Source of the DNA: Bacteroidales bacterium | GTDB lineage: Bacteria > Bacteroidota > Bacteroidia > Bacteroidales > Muribaculaceae | DNA length: 22,601 nucleotides | Assembly: GCA_900769345.1 (NCBI GenBank) | Contig: CAAGGJ010000027.1 | Location: 1-22,601 of the forward strand | Direction of reading: 5' to 3' | Part shown: piece after piece, positions 1 to 6,531 of the stretch | Numbering within the stretch: position 1 is the stretch's first letter | How the letters are laid out: every line of letters starts with the position of its first letter | The notes under the pieces: generated by a model | Told to the model about the DNA's origin: nothing | The model's database searches: none | What the model saw: only the letters and a program-made list of their open reading frames with translations | Translations under genes and position numbers: made by a program

Positions 1-20
1 AAATGCTACCATACTATTAC

Positions 21-54
21 AAAAAATCTTACGAATAACCTCGTGAGATTTTTT
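21..54. terminator. Bidirectional intrinsic terminator
   Basis: Two 14-base arms (21-34 and 41-54) pair with one G-T wobble around the loop ATAACC. The left arm begins with six A and the right arm ends with six T, so it can end transcription in either direction. It probably serves a gene lying off the left edge of the window. Bases 55-155 show nothing else recognisable. Confidence 0.7.
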
Positions 55-155
55 TGAATTGAGCCTGACGGCTTATTTCGGATGCTTACTCGCTTTCACC
101 CGTTTGTGCTTCGATTTTTGGCTTCGGATAGGCTCTGCTGTTTAATAAATGTGGC

Positions 156-196
156 AAAAAAATTAGAGACACCTCTTAAAAGTAAGAGGTGTCTCT
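156..196 (-). terminator. Intrinsic terminator of gap
   Basis: A perfect 14-base-pair stem (165-178 with 183-196) closes a four-base loop. Read on the minus strand it is followed by a run of T (156-162). It lies just beyond the gap stop codon, as expected for a strong terminator of a highly expressed gene. Confidence 0.9.
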
Positions 197-232
197 GTGA
201 TGATATTTCTTGTGTTAAAGAATACTCTTTGA

Positions 233-1258
233 TTAGATTTCAGAGAAGTACTTGATAGTACGAACCATCTGAGAAGTGTAAGAGTTTTCGTTGTCGTACC
301 AAGAAACAACTTGTACTTGATAAGTATCGTCGTCGATCTTAGCAACCATAGTTTGAGTTGCATCGAACAAAGAACCGAACTTCATACCGATGATATCAGA
401 AGAAACGATTTGGTCTTCTGTGTAACCGAAAGATTCAGTTTGAGCAGCCTTCATAGCTTCGTTGATACCTTCCTTAGTGATGTCCTTACCCTTAACAACA
501 GCAACCAAGATAGTAGTAGAACCGGTTGGAGTTGGAACGCGTTGAGCAGAACCGATCAACTTGCCGTTCAATTCTGGGATAACCAAACCGATAGCCTTAG
601 CAGCACCAGTAGAGTTAGGAACGATGTTTTGAGCACCGGCACGAGAACGACGCAAGTCACCCTTACGTTGAGGACCATCGAGAATCATTTGGTCGCCAGT
701 GTAAGCGTGGATAGTAGACATAATACCGCTTTGGATAGGAGCATATGCGTGCAAAGCAGCTGCCATAGGAGCCAAGCAGTTAGTTGTGCAAGATGCAGCA
801 GAGATTACGTTGTCTTCTGCCTTCAATGTCTTGTGGTTTACGTTGTAAACGATAGTAGGAAGGTCGTTACCTGCAGGAGCAGAGATAACTACCTTGCGAG
901 CACCAGCTTGGATGTGAGCTTCAGCCTTAGCCTTTGATGTGTAGAAACCTGTACATTCGAGCACTACATCTACGCCAAGTTCTCCCCAAGGAAGTTCTGC
1001 TGCGTTTGGCATTGCGTAGATTGTGATTTCTTGACCGTCAACGATGATTGAGTTGTCGGTTGCTTCTACAGTGTGCTTGTTTTCGCCGAATTTACCTGCG
1101 AAACCACCTTGTGCTGTGTCATACTTCAAAAGGTGTGCAAGCATCTTTGGGCTGGTCAAGTCGTTGATTGCAACTACTTCATAACCTTCTGCCTCAAACA
1201 TTTGACGGAAAGCGAGGCGACCGATACGGCCGAAACCGTTAATAGCTACTTTTGTCAT
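233..1258 (-). CDS. gapA: Glyceraldehyde-3-phosphate dehydrogenase, type I
   Basis: This cytoplasmic enzyme of glycolysis and gluconeogenesis oxidises and phosphorylates glyceraldehyde 3-phosphate to 1,3-bisphosphoglycerate with NAD. The 341-residue protein has the Rossmann motif NGFGRIGR at residues 7-14. An acidic residue follows the second strand (INDL, about 31-34), which fits NAD preference. The catalytic cysteine is in SCTTNC (Cys157), and the HAYTGDQ segment carries the catalytic histidine near residue 184. Length matches the family. The start is the only ATG giving the intact N terminus. Its leader carries the motif AATTTTTTAAG four bases before the ATG, also seen before pckA. The gene is transcribed alone, divergent from mscL, and ends at a strong hairpin. 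Identification is secure; NAD rather than NADP preference is inferred. Confidence 0.98.
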   Translation of the reverse strand: MTKVAINGFGRIGRLAFRQMFEAEGYEVVAINDLTSPKMLAHLLKYDTAQGGFAGKFGENKHTVEATDNSIIVDGQEITIYAMPNAAELPWGELGVDVVLECTGFYTSKAKAEAHIQAGARKVVISAPAGNDLPTIVYNVNHKTLKAEDNVISAASCTTNCLAPMAAALHAYAPIQSGIMSTIHAYTGDQMILDGPQRKGDLRRSRAGAQNIVPNSTGAAKAIGLVIPELNGKLIGSAQRVPTPTGSTTILVAVVKGKDITKEGINEAMKAAQTESFGYTEDQIVSSDIIGMKFGSLFDATQTMVAKIDDDTYQVQVVSWYDNENSYTSQMVRTIKYFSEI

Positions 1259-1305
1259 TTTTCTTAAAAAATTTATTGGTTAAAATAATATGTAGTAATC
1301 GTTTT

Positions 1306-1325
1306 AAAGATATTTTTATATCTTT
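1306..1325. repeat. Palindrome in the gap leader
   Basis: Arms AAAGATAT (1306-1313) and ATATCTTT (1318-1325) pair perfectly around TTTT. It would form a hairpin about 48 bases upstream of the gap start in the leader RNA. The right arm plus the next base also reads TATCTTTG on the plus strand (1319-1326), a perfect -7 box that could serve mscL with a leader of about 210 bases. Which role is real cannot be told from sequence. Confidence 0.5.
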
Positions 1326-1389
1326 GCATTTGTTAAGGCTTCTCGCCCGTCCTAATTCATTGGTTGGAACATAGTTGCCTTTTACGATG

Positions 1390-1397
1390 CAAAAGTA
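1390..1397 (-). promoter_or_regulatory. Probable gap promoter (-7 box)
   Basis: Read on the minus strand this is TACTTTTG, a perfect match to the Bacteroidetes TAnnTTTG box. No clear TTTG lies at the usual spacing upstream; the region there is a T/A run. It would give a leader of roughly 125 bases before gap. Confidence 0.55.
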
Positions 1398-1542
1398 ATA
1401 TTTTTTTTTCAATATTGGTGCGTATTCATATAAAATAATAGAAATTTTTCGCTAATAATTTCTTTTTATTTTATTTGCGTAACTATTTGACCCAGATGCG
1501 CTATTAATTTCTTGTTTTTAACTATATAATTTTTTCTTTACT

Positions 1543-1959
1543 ATGAGTAAATTTTTGACTGAATTCAAAGAATTCGCCATGCGTGGCAACGTGATGGATA
1601 TGGCTGTGGGTGTTATCATCGGCGGCGCTTTCGGTAAGATTGTCACTTCGCTTGTCAACGATGTGATTATGCCTCTCGTTGGTCTTGTGGTGGGCGGTAT
1701 CGATTTCACCAACCTTAAGTGGGTGTTTGCCGAAGCCACCGAAGCCACTCCCGAGGCTGCTTTGATGTATGGCCAGTTTATCCAAAATGTGGTCGACTTC
1801 CTTATCATCGCTTTCTGTATCTTCTTGATGATTAAGGGCATCTCTAAGTTGACCAAGAAGAAGGAAGAAGCTCCTGCCGAGCCTGCTCCTGCTCCCGAAC
1901 CTTCGGCTGAAGAAAAATTGCTTACCGAGATTCGCGACCTCTTGAAGGACAAAAAGTAA
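1543..1959 (+). CDS. mscL: Large-conductance mechanosensitive channel MscL
   Basis: An inner-membrane pentameric channel that opens under membrane tension and releases solutes during hypo-osmotic shock. The 138-residue protein has the amphipathic N-terminal helix (MSKFLTEFKEFAMRG). This is followed by the signature glycine-rich first membrane helix with VIIGGAFGKIVTSLVND (about 15-48) and a second helix at about 72-104. A Pro/Ala/Glu-rich linker leads to the charged C-terminal helix. Order and length match the family. The start is the ATG after an A/T-rich leader; no convincing promoter is adjacent, and the nearest perfect -7 box is at 1319-1326. It is monocistronic, divergent from gap, with hairpins downstream. 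Confidence 0.97.
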   Translation: MSKFLTEFKEFAMRGNVMDMAVGVIIGGAFGKIVTSLVNDVIMPLVGLVVGGIDFTNLKWVFAEATEATPEAALMYGQFIQNVVDFLIIAFCIFLMIKGISKLTKKKEEAPAEPAPAPEPSAEEKLLTEIRDLLKDKK

Positions 1960-1969
1960 GAATAATCGC

Positions 1970-1997
1970 GTCACACACCCCACCTCGCGTGTGTGAC
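1970..1997 (+). repeat. Hairpin downstream of mscL
   Basis: Nine-base arms GTCACACAC and GTGTGTGAC pair perfectly around a 10-base loop, starting ten bases after the mscL stop. No T run follows, so it may protect the transcript end rather than terminate transcription. Confidence 0.5.
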
Positions 1998-2020
1998 AAC
2001 CACGAAAAAATTTCAAGACG

Positions 2021-2066
2021 CCAAGCGCCGCAGCTCCCTCGCGAACTGCGGCGCTCGGTTGTTATT
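2021..2066 (+). terminator. Probable mscL terminator
   Basis: A perfect 10-base-pair GC-rich stem (AGCGCCGCAG at 2024-2033 with 2046-2055) is followed by a T-rich stretch (TTGTTATTT). It is the better terminator candidate of the two hairpins after mscL. Confidence 0.65.
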
Positions 2067-2270
2067 TCACCTCTACCGACATTACTACAACCAGTATGAT
2101 ATATCTTATTTTAACCTTTATGTAGCAATTCGTTTATAAGTCACATTCAGTTTAGTGAAAAATACCAGAAACAATATAAAATACTATATTCATTTCATGA
2201 TATTTGAATTTAATGGGTTTTGTTTGAACTATAAAATATACTTCGGTTATGTGGTAAGAATTATTTACCG

Positions 2271-2337
2271 ATAATGCTTGTAAATTAAATCATTATTAGT
2301 ATATTTGCAGCATAATGCTTTAAAATACAATCATTAT
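2271..2337 (+). promoter_or_regulatory. Twin operator of the hipB locus
   Basis: Two copies of the dyad ATAATG-N14-CATTAT lie at 2271-2296 and 2312-2337, centres 41 bases apart, close to four helical turns. Their spacers also share bases, so they form a 26-base direct repeat. The left copy covers the -33 position and the right copy overlaps the hipB start codon, with the -7 box between them. This is the layout expected for repression by the adjacent HipB protein; that assignment is inference. Confidence 0.75.
2277..2307 (+). promoter_or_regulatory. hipB promoter
   Basis: A -7 box TATATTTG (2300-2307) matches TAnnTTTG exactly. CTTG (2277-2280), one base off TTTG, lies 19 bases upstream. Transcription would begin about 25 bases before the ATG, inside the right-hand operator. 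Confidence 0.75.
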
Positions 2338-2680
2338 GGAAGATATATATGCACTTTCGGATATTCAAATTCAAAAGCGAATTGGAGAAAAGATAAAAGC
2401 CGCCAGACTTAAACAAAACATCACTCAGGATAGTTTGGCGGAATCGTCATCGATATCGCGTTCGTCAATTCAAAAATTAGAAGCTGGGGAAATAAAGTCG
2501 TTTGATACATTTCTTCGTGTATTAAGGACTCTTGGAATGCTTGATGATATTAGCCGCTTGTGCCAAGAAGAGCAATTAAGTCCGAGTGAATATTATAAAA
2601 TGGTAAATTCAGCAAAGAAACACCGCCGACAGCGAGCTGTGGGTCGTATTAGCACTAAGAAGGGGGAATCGGAATGGTAG
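2336..2680 (+). CDS. hipB: HipB-type XRE-family regulator (antitoxin)
   Basis: A 114-residue DNA-binding protein. Residues about 12-68 form an XRE/Cro helix-turn-helix: IGEKIKAARLKQNITQDSLAE then SISRSSIQKLEAGE, the turn and recognition helix. A basic tail follows (KKHRRQRAVGR). In intact systems HipB represses its operon and neutralises the HipA kinase toxin. Here the next gene is a stump, started by an ATG that overlaps the end of hipB by 7 bases, as usual for hipBA pairs. The ATG at 2336 sits right after the promoter and inside the twin operator. HipB is therefore probably an orphan that may still repress itself or act elsewhere. The XRE call is sure; the HipB label rests on the HipA remnant. 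Confidence 0.85.
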   Translation: MEDIYALSDIQIQKRIGEKIKAARLKQNITQDSLAESSSISRSSIQKLEAGEIKSFDTFLRVLRTLGMLDDISRLCQEEQLSPSEYYKMVNSAKKHRRQRAVGRISTKKGESEW

Positions 2681-2778
2681 ATGTAGCAAAAGTAAAGATG
2701 TATGGGCAGAATGTGGGCACATTCAGTTGGGAAATTCTCAAATCAGATACAAATATAATCATTTTGTTTGAACTGTAA
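2674..2778 (+). pseudogene. hipA: Truncated hipA remnant (34 codons)
   Basis: The frame begins MVDVAKVKMYGQNVGTFSW, which resembles the first strands of the N-terminal domain of Bacteroidetes HipA proteins as I remember them. After residue 34 it stops (TAA at 2776-2778). HipA proteins are several hundred residues long, and no kinase motifs follow in any frame before lepB. The start overlaps hipB by 7 bases, the normal hipBA arrangement. The last codons lie in a 19-base sequence (2762-2780) that also occurs upstream of hipB at 2218-2236 with one mismatch. The toxin is lost, probably by deletion. Confidence 0.7.
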
Positions 2779-3124
2779 AAATGGCTGCCGGAGCTAAGAA
2801 CACAAACCTTTACCAATAAATTATATCAAAATCTCATAAAGTGCTCGGTCATGATTTTTTCTTATATCCACCGTTTTTGATTTTTCTATGTCTCAGTCCG
2901 ACCAGTCAGACTTGTCGGACCGGTCGGACTGATTATTTTGCCAAATACAGTGGGAGCTGCTTCCGGCTATGATTGACCGATGTCATTTTCGGCTATTAAA
3001 ACTTTACCGGAATATTTTTGACTCATTTTTATTATTCAGTAATCAAAAGTATATATCTGCCAAGATATAACCCCACATCCTCACGTTTTTTGAAAATTTA
3101 ATCTTCTAATCGGCACATTATGCT
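2779..3124. other. Gene-free stretch after the hipA stump
   Basis: No convincing reading frame on either strand. It contains the 9-base tandem repeat described separately and otherwise A/T-rich sequence running into the lepB promoter. I see no further pieces of hipA in it. Confidence 0.6.
2893..2932. repeat. Degenerate 9-base tandem repeat forming a hairpin
   Basis: Four tandem units of nine bases, AGTCCGACC, AGTCAGACT, TGTCGGACC and GGTCGGACT, run from 2895. The ends pair as an 11-base-pair stem (2893-2903 with 2922-2932). Read through, it would encode a Ser-Asp-x pattern. Repeats of this type are, to my memory, scattered between genes in many Bacteroidales genomes. Confidence 0.75.
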
Positions 3125-3132
3125 TATCTTTG
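3125..3132 (+). promoter_or_regulatory. lepB promoter (-7 box)
   Basis: TATCTTTG matches TAnnTTTG exactly and lies 29 bases before the ATG at 3162. No good TTTG lies 19-21 bases upstream. It places the transcription start downstream of an in-frame ATG at 3120, which therefore cannot be the start codon from this promoter. Confidence 0.65.
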
Positions 3133-3161
3133 TGCCTAAATTACATAATAATAACTCTATC

Positions 3162-4631
3162 ATGATGGAAAAGAAGCAAACTCAAATAGATTTTACCGAC
3201 AACGAAACCGATAAATTGCAGACGGGTGGTTTGAAAGAACGCTTGAGCCGTGTGAAGACCACTCGCTGGGTGCGCTTTGCCGTGGTGTCGCTCATTTTTT
3301 TCGGTTGGGTGGCTTGGCTTGGCAGCTGGTGGGTGCTCATTTTCTGGTTCTTGCTCGCCGATATCTATCTCACTCAGTTTATCCCTTGGACTTGGTGGCG
3401 CCATACCAAAAATAAGGCGGTGAAGGAGGTGATGACTTGGGTCGATGCCATAGTGTATGCCTTGATTTTGGTGTACTTCCTCTTCGCTTTTGTGGGGCAG
3501 AATTATCAAATCCCTTCATCATCGCTCGAGAAAACTCTGCTCGTGGGCGACTATTTGTGGGTCAATAAGATGGTGTATGGCCCGCGCGTGCCTAACACTC
3601 CGCTACACTTCCCCCTGGCGCAGAACACGTTCCCCATACTCAACTGCAAGAGCTATTTCGACAAGCCACAATGGGATTATCATCGTCTTAAGGGCTTGCG
3701 CAGCATAGAGCGCAACGACATTGTGGTGTTTAACTTTCCTGCCGGCGACACTGTGGCGCTGAATATGCAAAACCCCGACTATTATACTCTCATTCACCTT
3801 TATGGCCGCGAAGAGATTCACCGCAATAAGGCTCAATATGGCGATATTATTTATCGCCCTGTCGACCGCCGCGAAAACTATGTGAAGCGTTGCATAGGTC
3901 TTCCCGGCGACCGATTGAAGATTGTGGACAATGTGGTGTATATCAACGGCAAACCTATCGAAAACCCTCATGATGTGCAGTTCAACTATTTCTTGCAGAC
4001 CGATGGTCGCGCTATCACCGACGATGTGTGGGACAACCTCGGCGTGAGCGTTGCTGACCGCAGCGAGATGCAACTCTCGGTGCAAGATGCTCAAGGTGTG
4101 GCTTCGCTTGGCATGAATGTGGGTGCCGACGGATCTATTGCCCCCATCTATCACGCTCCGCTCACCCCGGATATGAAGGCAAAAATTGCCGATAATTATC
4201 CCTGGATAGTGAAGGTGGTGAAAGAACCTACTGCCGAAATGTTCAATCCTTATCCTATAGAGCACGACTACGGTTGGACTCGTGCCGACTATGGCGAGGT
4301 GTGGATTCCCAAGAAGGGCGAACAAATAAGCCTTAATGTCAACAATCTGCCTATCTATGCTCGATGCATCAAGAATTATGAGGGCAACAAACTCGAAGTG
4401 AAGAATGGTGTTATCTACATCAACGATGCGCCTGCCACAAGTTATACGTTCAAGATGGACTACTACTGGATGATGGGCGACAATCGCGACAATTCGCTCG
4501 ACTCGCGCTATTGGGGCTTTGTGCCCGAAGATCACATCGTGGGCACTCCGTTTGTGGTGCTGATTTCTATCGACCCCGACAAGGGATTCCGTTGGAATCG
4601 CATCTTCAAGACCGCCAACCCCGATAAGTAA
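3162..4631 (+). CDS. lepB: Signal peptidase I
   Basis: A membrane serine protease that removes signal peptides from exported proteins. Numbered from 3162 (489 residues), two or three membrane segments lie at about 38-75 and 94-112. The catalytic segment IPSSSLEKTL has Ser121 as nucleophile, with Leu in the usual Met position. The conserved box ENYVKRCIGLPGDR carries the general-base Lys. Near the C terminus is GDNRDNSLDSRYWGFVP. A long insertion between the conserved boxes makes it larger than the E. coli enzyme, which is usual in Bacteroidetes. I chose 3162 over 3120 because a perfect -7 box at 3125-3132 lies between them. The WbqC gene follows after seven bases, so the two are probably co-transcribed. 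Confidence 0.96.
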   Translation: MMEKKQTQIDFTDNETDKLQTGGLKERLSRVKTTRWVRFAVVSLIFFGWVAWLGSWWVLIFWFLLADIYLTQFIPWTWWRHTKNKAVKEVMTWVDAIVYALILVYFLFAFVGQNYQIPSSSLEKTLLVGDYLWVNKMVYGPRVPNTPLHFPLAQNTFPILNCKSYFDKPQWDYHRLKGLRSIERNDIVVFNFPAGDTVALNMQNPDYYTLIHLYGREEIHRNKAQYGDIIYRPVDRRENYVKRCIGLPGDRLKIVDNVVYINGKPIENPHDVQFNYFLQTDGRAITDDVWDNLGVSVADRSEMQLSVQDAQGVASLGMNVGADGSIAPIYHAPLTPDMKAKIADNYPWIVKVVKEPTAEMFNPYPIEHDYGWTRADYGEVWIPKKGEQISLNVNNLPIYARCIKNYEGNKLEVKNGVIYINDAPATSYTFKMDYYWMMGDNRDNSLDSRYWGFVPEDHIVGTPFVVLISIDPDKGFRWNRIFKTANPDK

Positions 4632-4638
4632 TTTCATT

Positions 4639-5292
4639 ATGTCGATGACGGCTTTCGACCCTCAATACAGGTGTGCTGTGGTGCAGAGTGCCTATCTGGG
4701 CAGTGTGCGCTACTATGCCGCCATTATGCGCGCTCGCTCGGTGGTGGTCGACGATGCCATGACCGGCATCCCGGCTCTCTGGGCACATAATCATTGCCGC
4801 TTGAGTGGCGCCAACGGTATGCAGCAGTTGGTTATTCCCGTCGACCGTGCCAACTACAATAGCCGCACTCCTATGCGCGACATCGTGGTGTCGAACCACG
4901 GCGATTGGCGTCATCTGCATTGGGGCGCTATGTTCTCGGCTTACGGCAAAAGCCCATTTTTCGAGTATGTTGCCTATGACCTCGAACGAATCATCAAGGG
5001 CGACCAAAAATACCTGCTCGATCTCAACAACGAGCTGCATCAGATGGTTATCGACTTTCTCGACCTACCCATTGCCCTTGCATCAGAGGATTGCGTAGCC
5101 GATGCCGACCTCGATTTGCGCCGAGCTGTGGGTGAACGCCGCCCCGACCGCCTCGATATTGTCGACCGTCCCTACTATCAGCTTTGGGCAAGCCGACACG
5201 GATTTATGCCCAACTTGAGCATTCTCGACCTACTGTGCAACACCGGCCGCGAGGCGGTGTTTACGCTCCTCGATATGGCTAAGCATCAGTGA
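4639..5292 (+). CDS. WbqC-family protein
   Basis: A 217-residue cytoplasmic protein resembling the WbqC-like family, named after a gene from an O-antigen cluster. Its reaction is unsettled. Visible family traits are the N-terminal QSAYLGSVRYYAAI segment, a central strand region (LSGANGMQQLVIPVDR) and the conserved DWRHLHWGAMFSAYGKSPFFEYVAYDLE. The C-terminal FMPNLSILDLLCNTG is also typical. It starts seven bases after lepB, and this pairing with signal peptidase I is, to my knowledge, recurrent in Bacteroidales, suggesting an envelope-related job. No signal peptide or membrane segment is seen. The family call is fairly sure; the function is unknown. Confidence 0.88.
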   Translation: MSMTAFDPQYRCAVVQSAYLGSVRYYAAIMRARSVVVDDAMTGIPALWAHNHCRLSGANGMQQLVIPVDRANYNSRTPMRDIVVSNHGDWRHLHWGAMFSAYGKSPFFEYVAYDLERIIKGDQKYLLDLNNELHQMVIDFLDLPIALASEDCVADADLDLRRAVGERRPDRLDIVDRPYYQLWASRHGFMPNLSILDLLCNTGREAVFTLLDMAKHQ

Positions 5293-5367
5293 GATGCCGC
5301 CTGCTGAGGGCATAATGCAGCGCCGGGGGAAATATTGACATCTATAAAACAATTATTACGAAGAGAT

Positions 5368-6372
5368 ATGTTGAAGGTTTTACAACTTCTAAGCCGATGC
5401 TTATCCACCTACGCATCGTGGGTGGTGATAGGAGTGGCTGTTTGGGCACTTTTTATGCCCTCCACATTCGCATGGGTGCAGCAAGAAGGCCGCGCAAGTG
5501 TGATTCTGGGCATCATTATGCTCACCATGGGCTGCACGCTCACTCTCAACGATTTTAAGGTGCTTGTGAGTCGTCCTATCGACATCTGCATAGGCGCCAT
5601 TGCACAATACACCATTATGCCGCTCGTGGCGTGGACATTAACGCGCATTTTTGGCCTCGACCCTTACCTCTCGGTGGGCATTATCTTGGTGGGATGCTGC
5701 CCGGGTGGCGTGTCGAGCAATATTATGAGCTTCTTGTGCAAGGGCGATGTGGCTTTCTCGGTGGGTATGACCACCGTTTCTACGCTCCTGGCGCCTTTTG
5801 TAACGCCGCTCCTGGTGCTTTGGCTCGCCGGTACGCAGGTAGAAGTAGATGCCTTGGGGATGTTTAAAAATATTCTTATGATTACGCTCATGCCTGTGAT
5901 TGTGGGATTCCTGTTCAACCATTTCTTAGGCAAGAATCGCAATTTCAAGGAGATACAAAGCATTATGCCTGGCATCAGCGTGATAGGGTTGTGCCTGATA
6001 GTGGGTGGCGTGATATTCACGGTGCATCCGCGTCTTGTAGCCGATGGGTTGAGCATAGTGGGCATAACCATGGCTGTGGTGTTCTGCCACAATACCACGG
6101 GTTATGTGCTTGGCTATGCAGTGGCGCGACTGTTCCGCTTCAATACAGCCAAATGCCGCACCCTGAGCATCGAAGTGGGTATGCAAAATGCCGGCATGGC
6201 CACTGTGCTTGCCAACAATTTCTTCGCCACACCCGCTGCGCTTGCTCTCAATCCACTCTCGGCGCTCAGCGTAGTGCCTTGCGCTCTATCGTGTGCCTAT
6301 CACTCGATTTCAGGCACCATTCTCGCCGGCATTTTCAACCGATTTGGCAAATCCTCAACACCGAAAGCCTGA
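5368..6372 (+). CDS. Bile acid:sodium symporter (BASS) family transporter
   Basis: A 334-residue inner-membrane secondary transporter of the SBF/BASS family, which moves organic anions with sodium. About ten hydrophobic segments are visible. Conserved motifs are VGCCPGGVSSNIMSFLCKGD in the first half and LSIEVGMQNAGMATVLAN in the second; these crossover regions line the sodium and substrate sites in the family. The frame can be extended to a TTG at 5335. I prefer the ATG at 5368, preceded by AAGAGA, because the extra eleven residues are polar and not family-like. The substrate cannot be told from sequence; a keto-acid or bile-acid-like anion is possible. It follows the WbqC gene by 75 bases and may be read from the lepB promoter. 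Confidence 0.92.
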   Translation: MLKVLQLLSRCLSTYASWVVIGVAVWALFMPSTFAWVQQEGRASVILGIIMLTMGCTLTLNDFKVLVSRPIDICIGAIAQYTIMPLVAWTLTRIFGLDPYLSVGIILVGCCPGGVSSNIMSFLCKGDVAFSVGMTTVSTLLAPFVTPLLVLWLAGTQVEVDALGMFKNILMITLMPVIVGFLFNHFLGKNRNFKEIQSIMPGISVIGLCLIVGGVIFTVHPRLVADGLSIVGITMAVVFCHNTTGYVLGYAVARLFRFNTAKCRTLSIEVGMQNAGMATVLANNFFATPAALALNPLSALSVVPCALSCAYHSISGTILAGIFNRFGKSSTPKA

Positions 6373-6436
6373 TTATCGCGTGACAAAACGTTCGGTAACA
6401 CCTAAGCACAACATCAGCGAGGCTTATGTATATAAG

Positions 6437-6467
6437 TTCGATGGGCAGTCGGGGGCCACCCATCGAA
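6437..6467. terminator. Hairpin between convergent genes
   Basis: Nine-base arms TTCGATGGG and CCCATCGAA pair perfectly around 13 bases. It sits between the plus-strand transporter and the minus-strand M56 gene and could end both transcripts, though neither side has a clean T run. Confidence 0.45.
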
Positions 6468-6531
6468 ACATGGTTAATTAAGGTATTTTCGGTAAAAGCG
6501 TTCGTATGTTACGAATTACGTTGACTACCGC

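Noticed and set aside
311..937. A 208-codon plus-strand reading frame
   Set aside because: It lies entirely opposite gap, which is certain. Its translation is Ser/Arg/Val-rich with no domain, as expected from a mirror frame.
2336..2778. Active hipBA toxin-antitoxin system
   Set aside because: HipA is only 34 codons long with no kinase part, so there is no toxin.
3603..4637. A 344-codon minus-strand frame opposite lepB
   Set aside because: His/Ile/Val-rich shadow of the confirmed signal peptidase, without family features.
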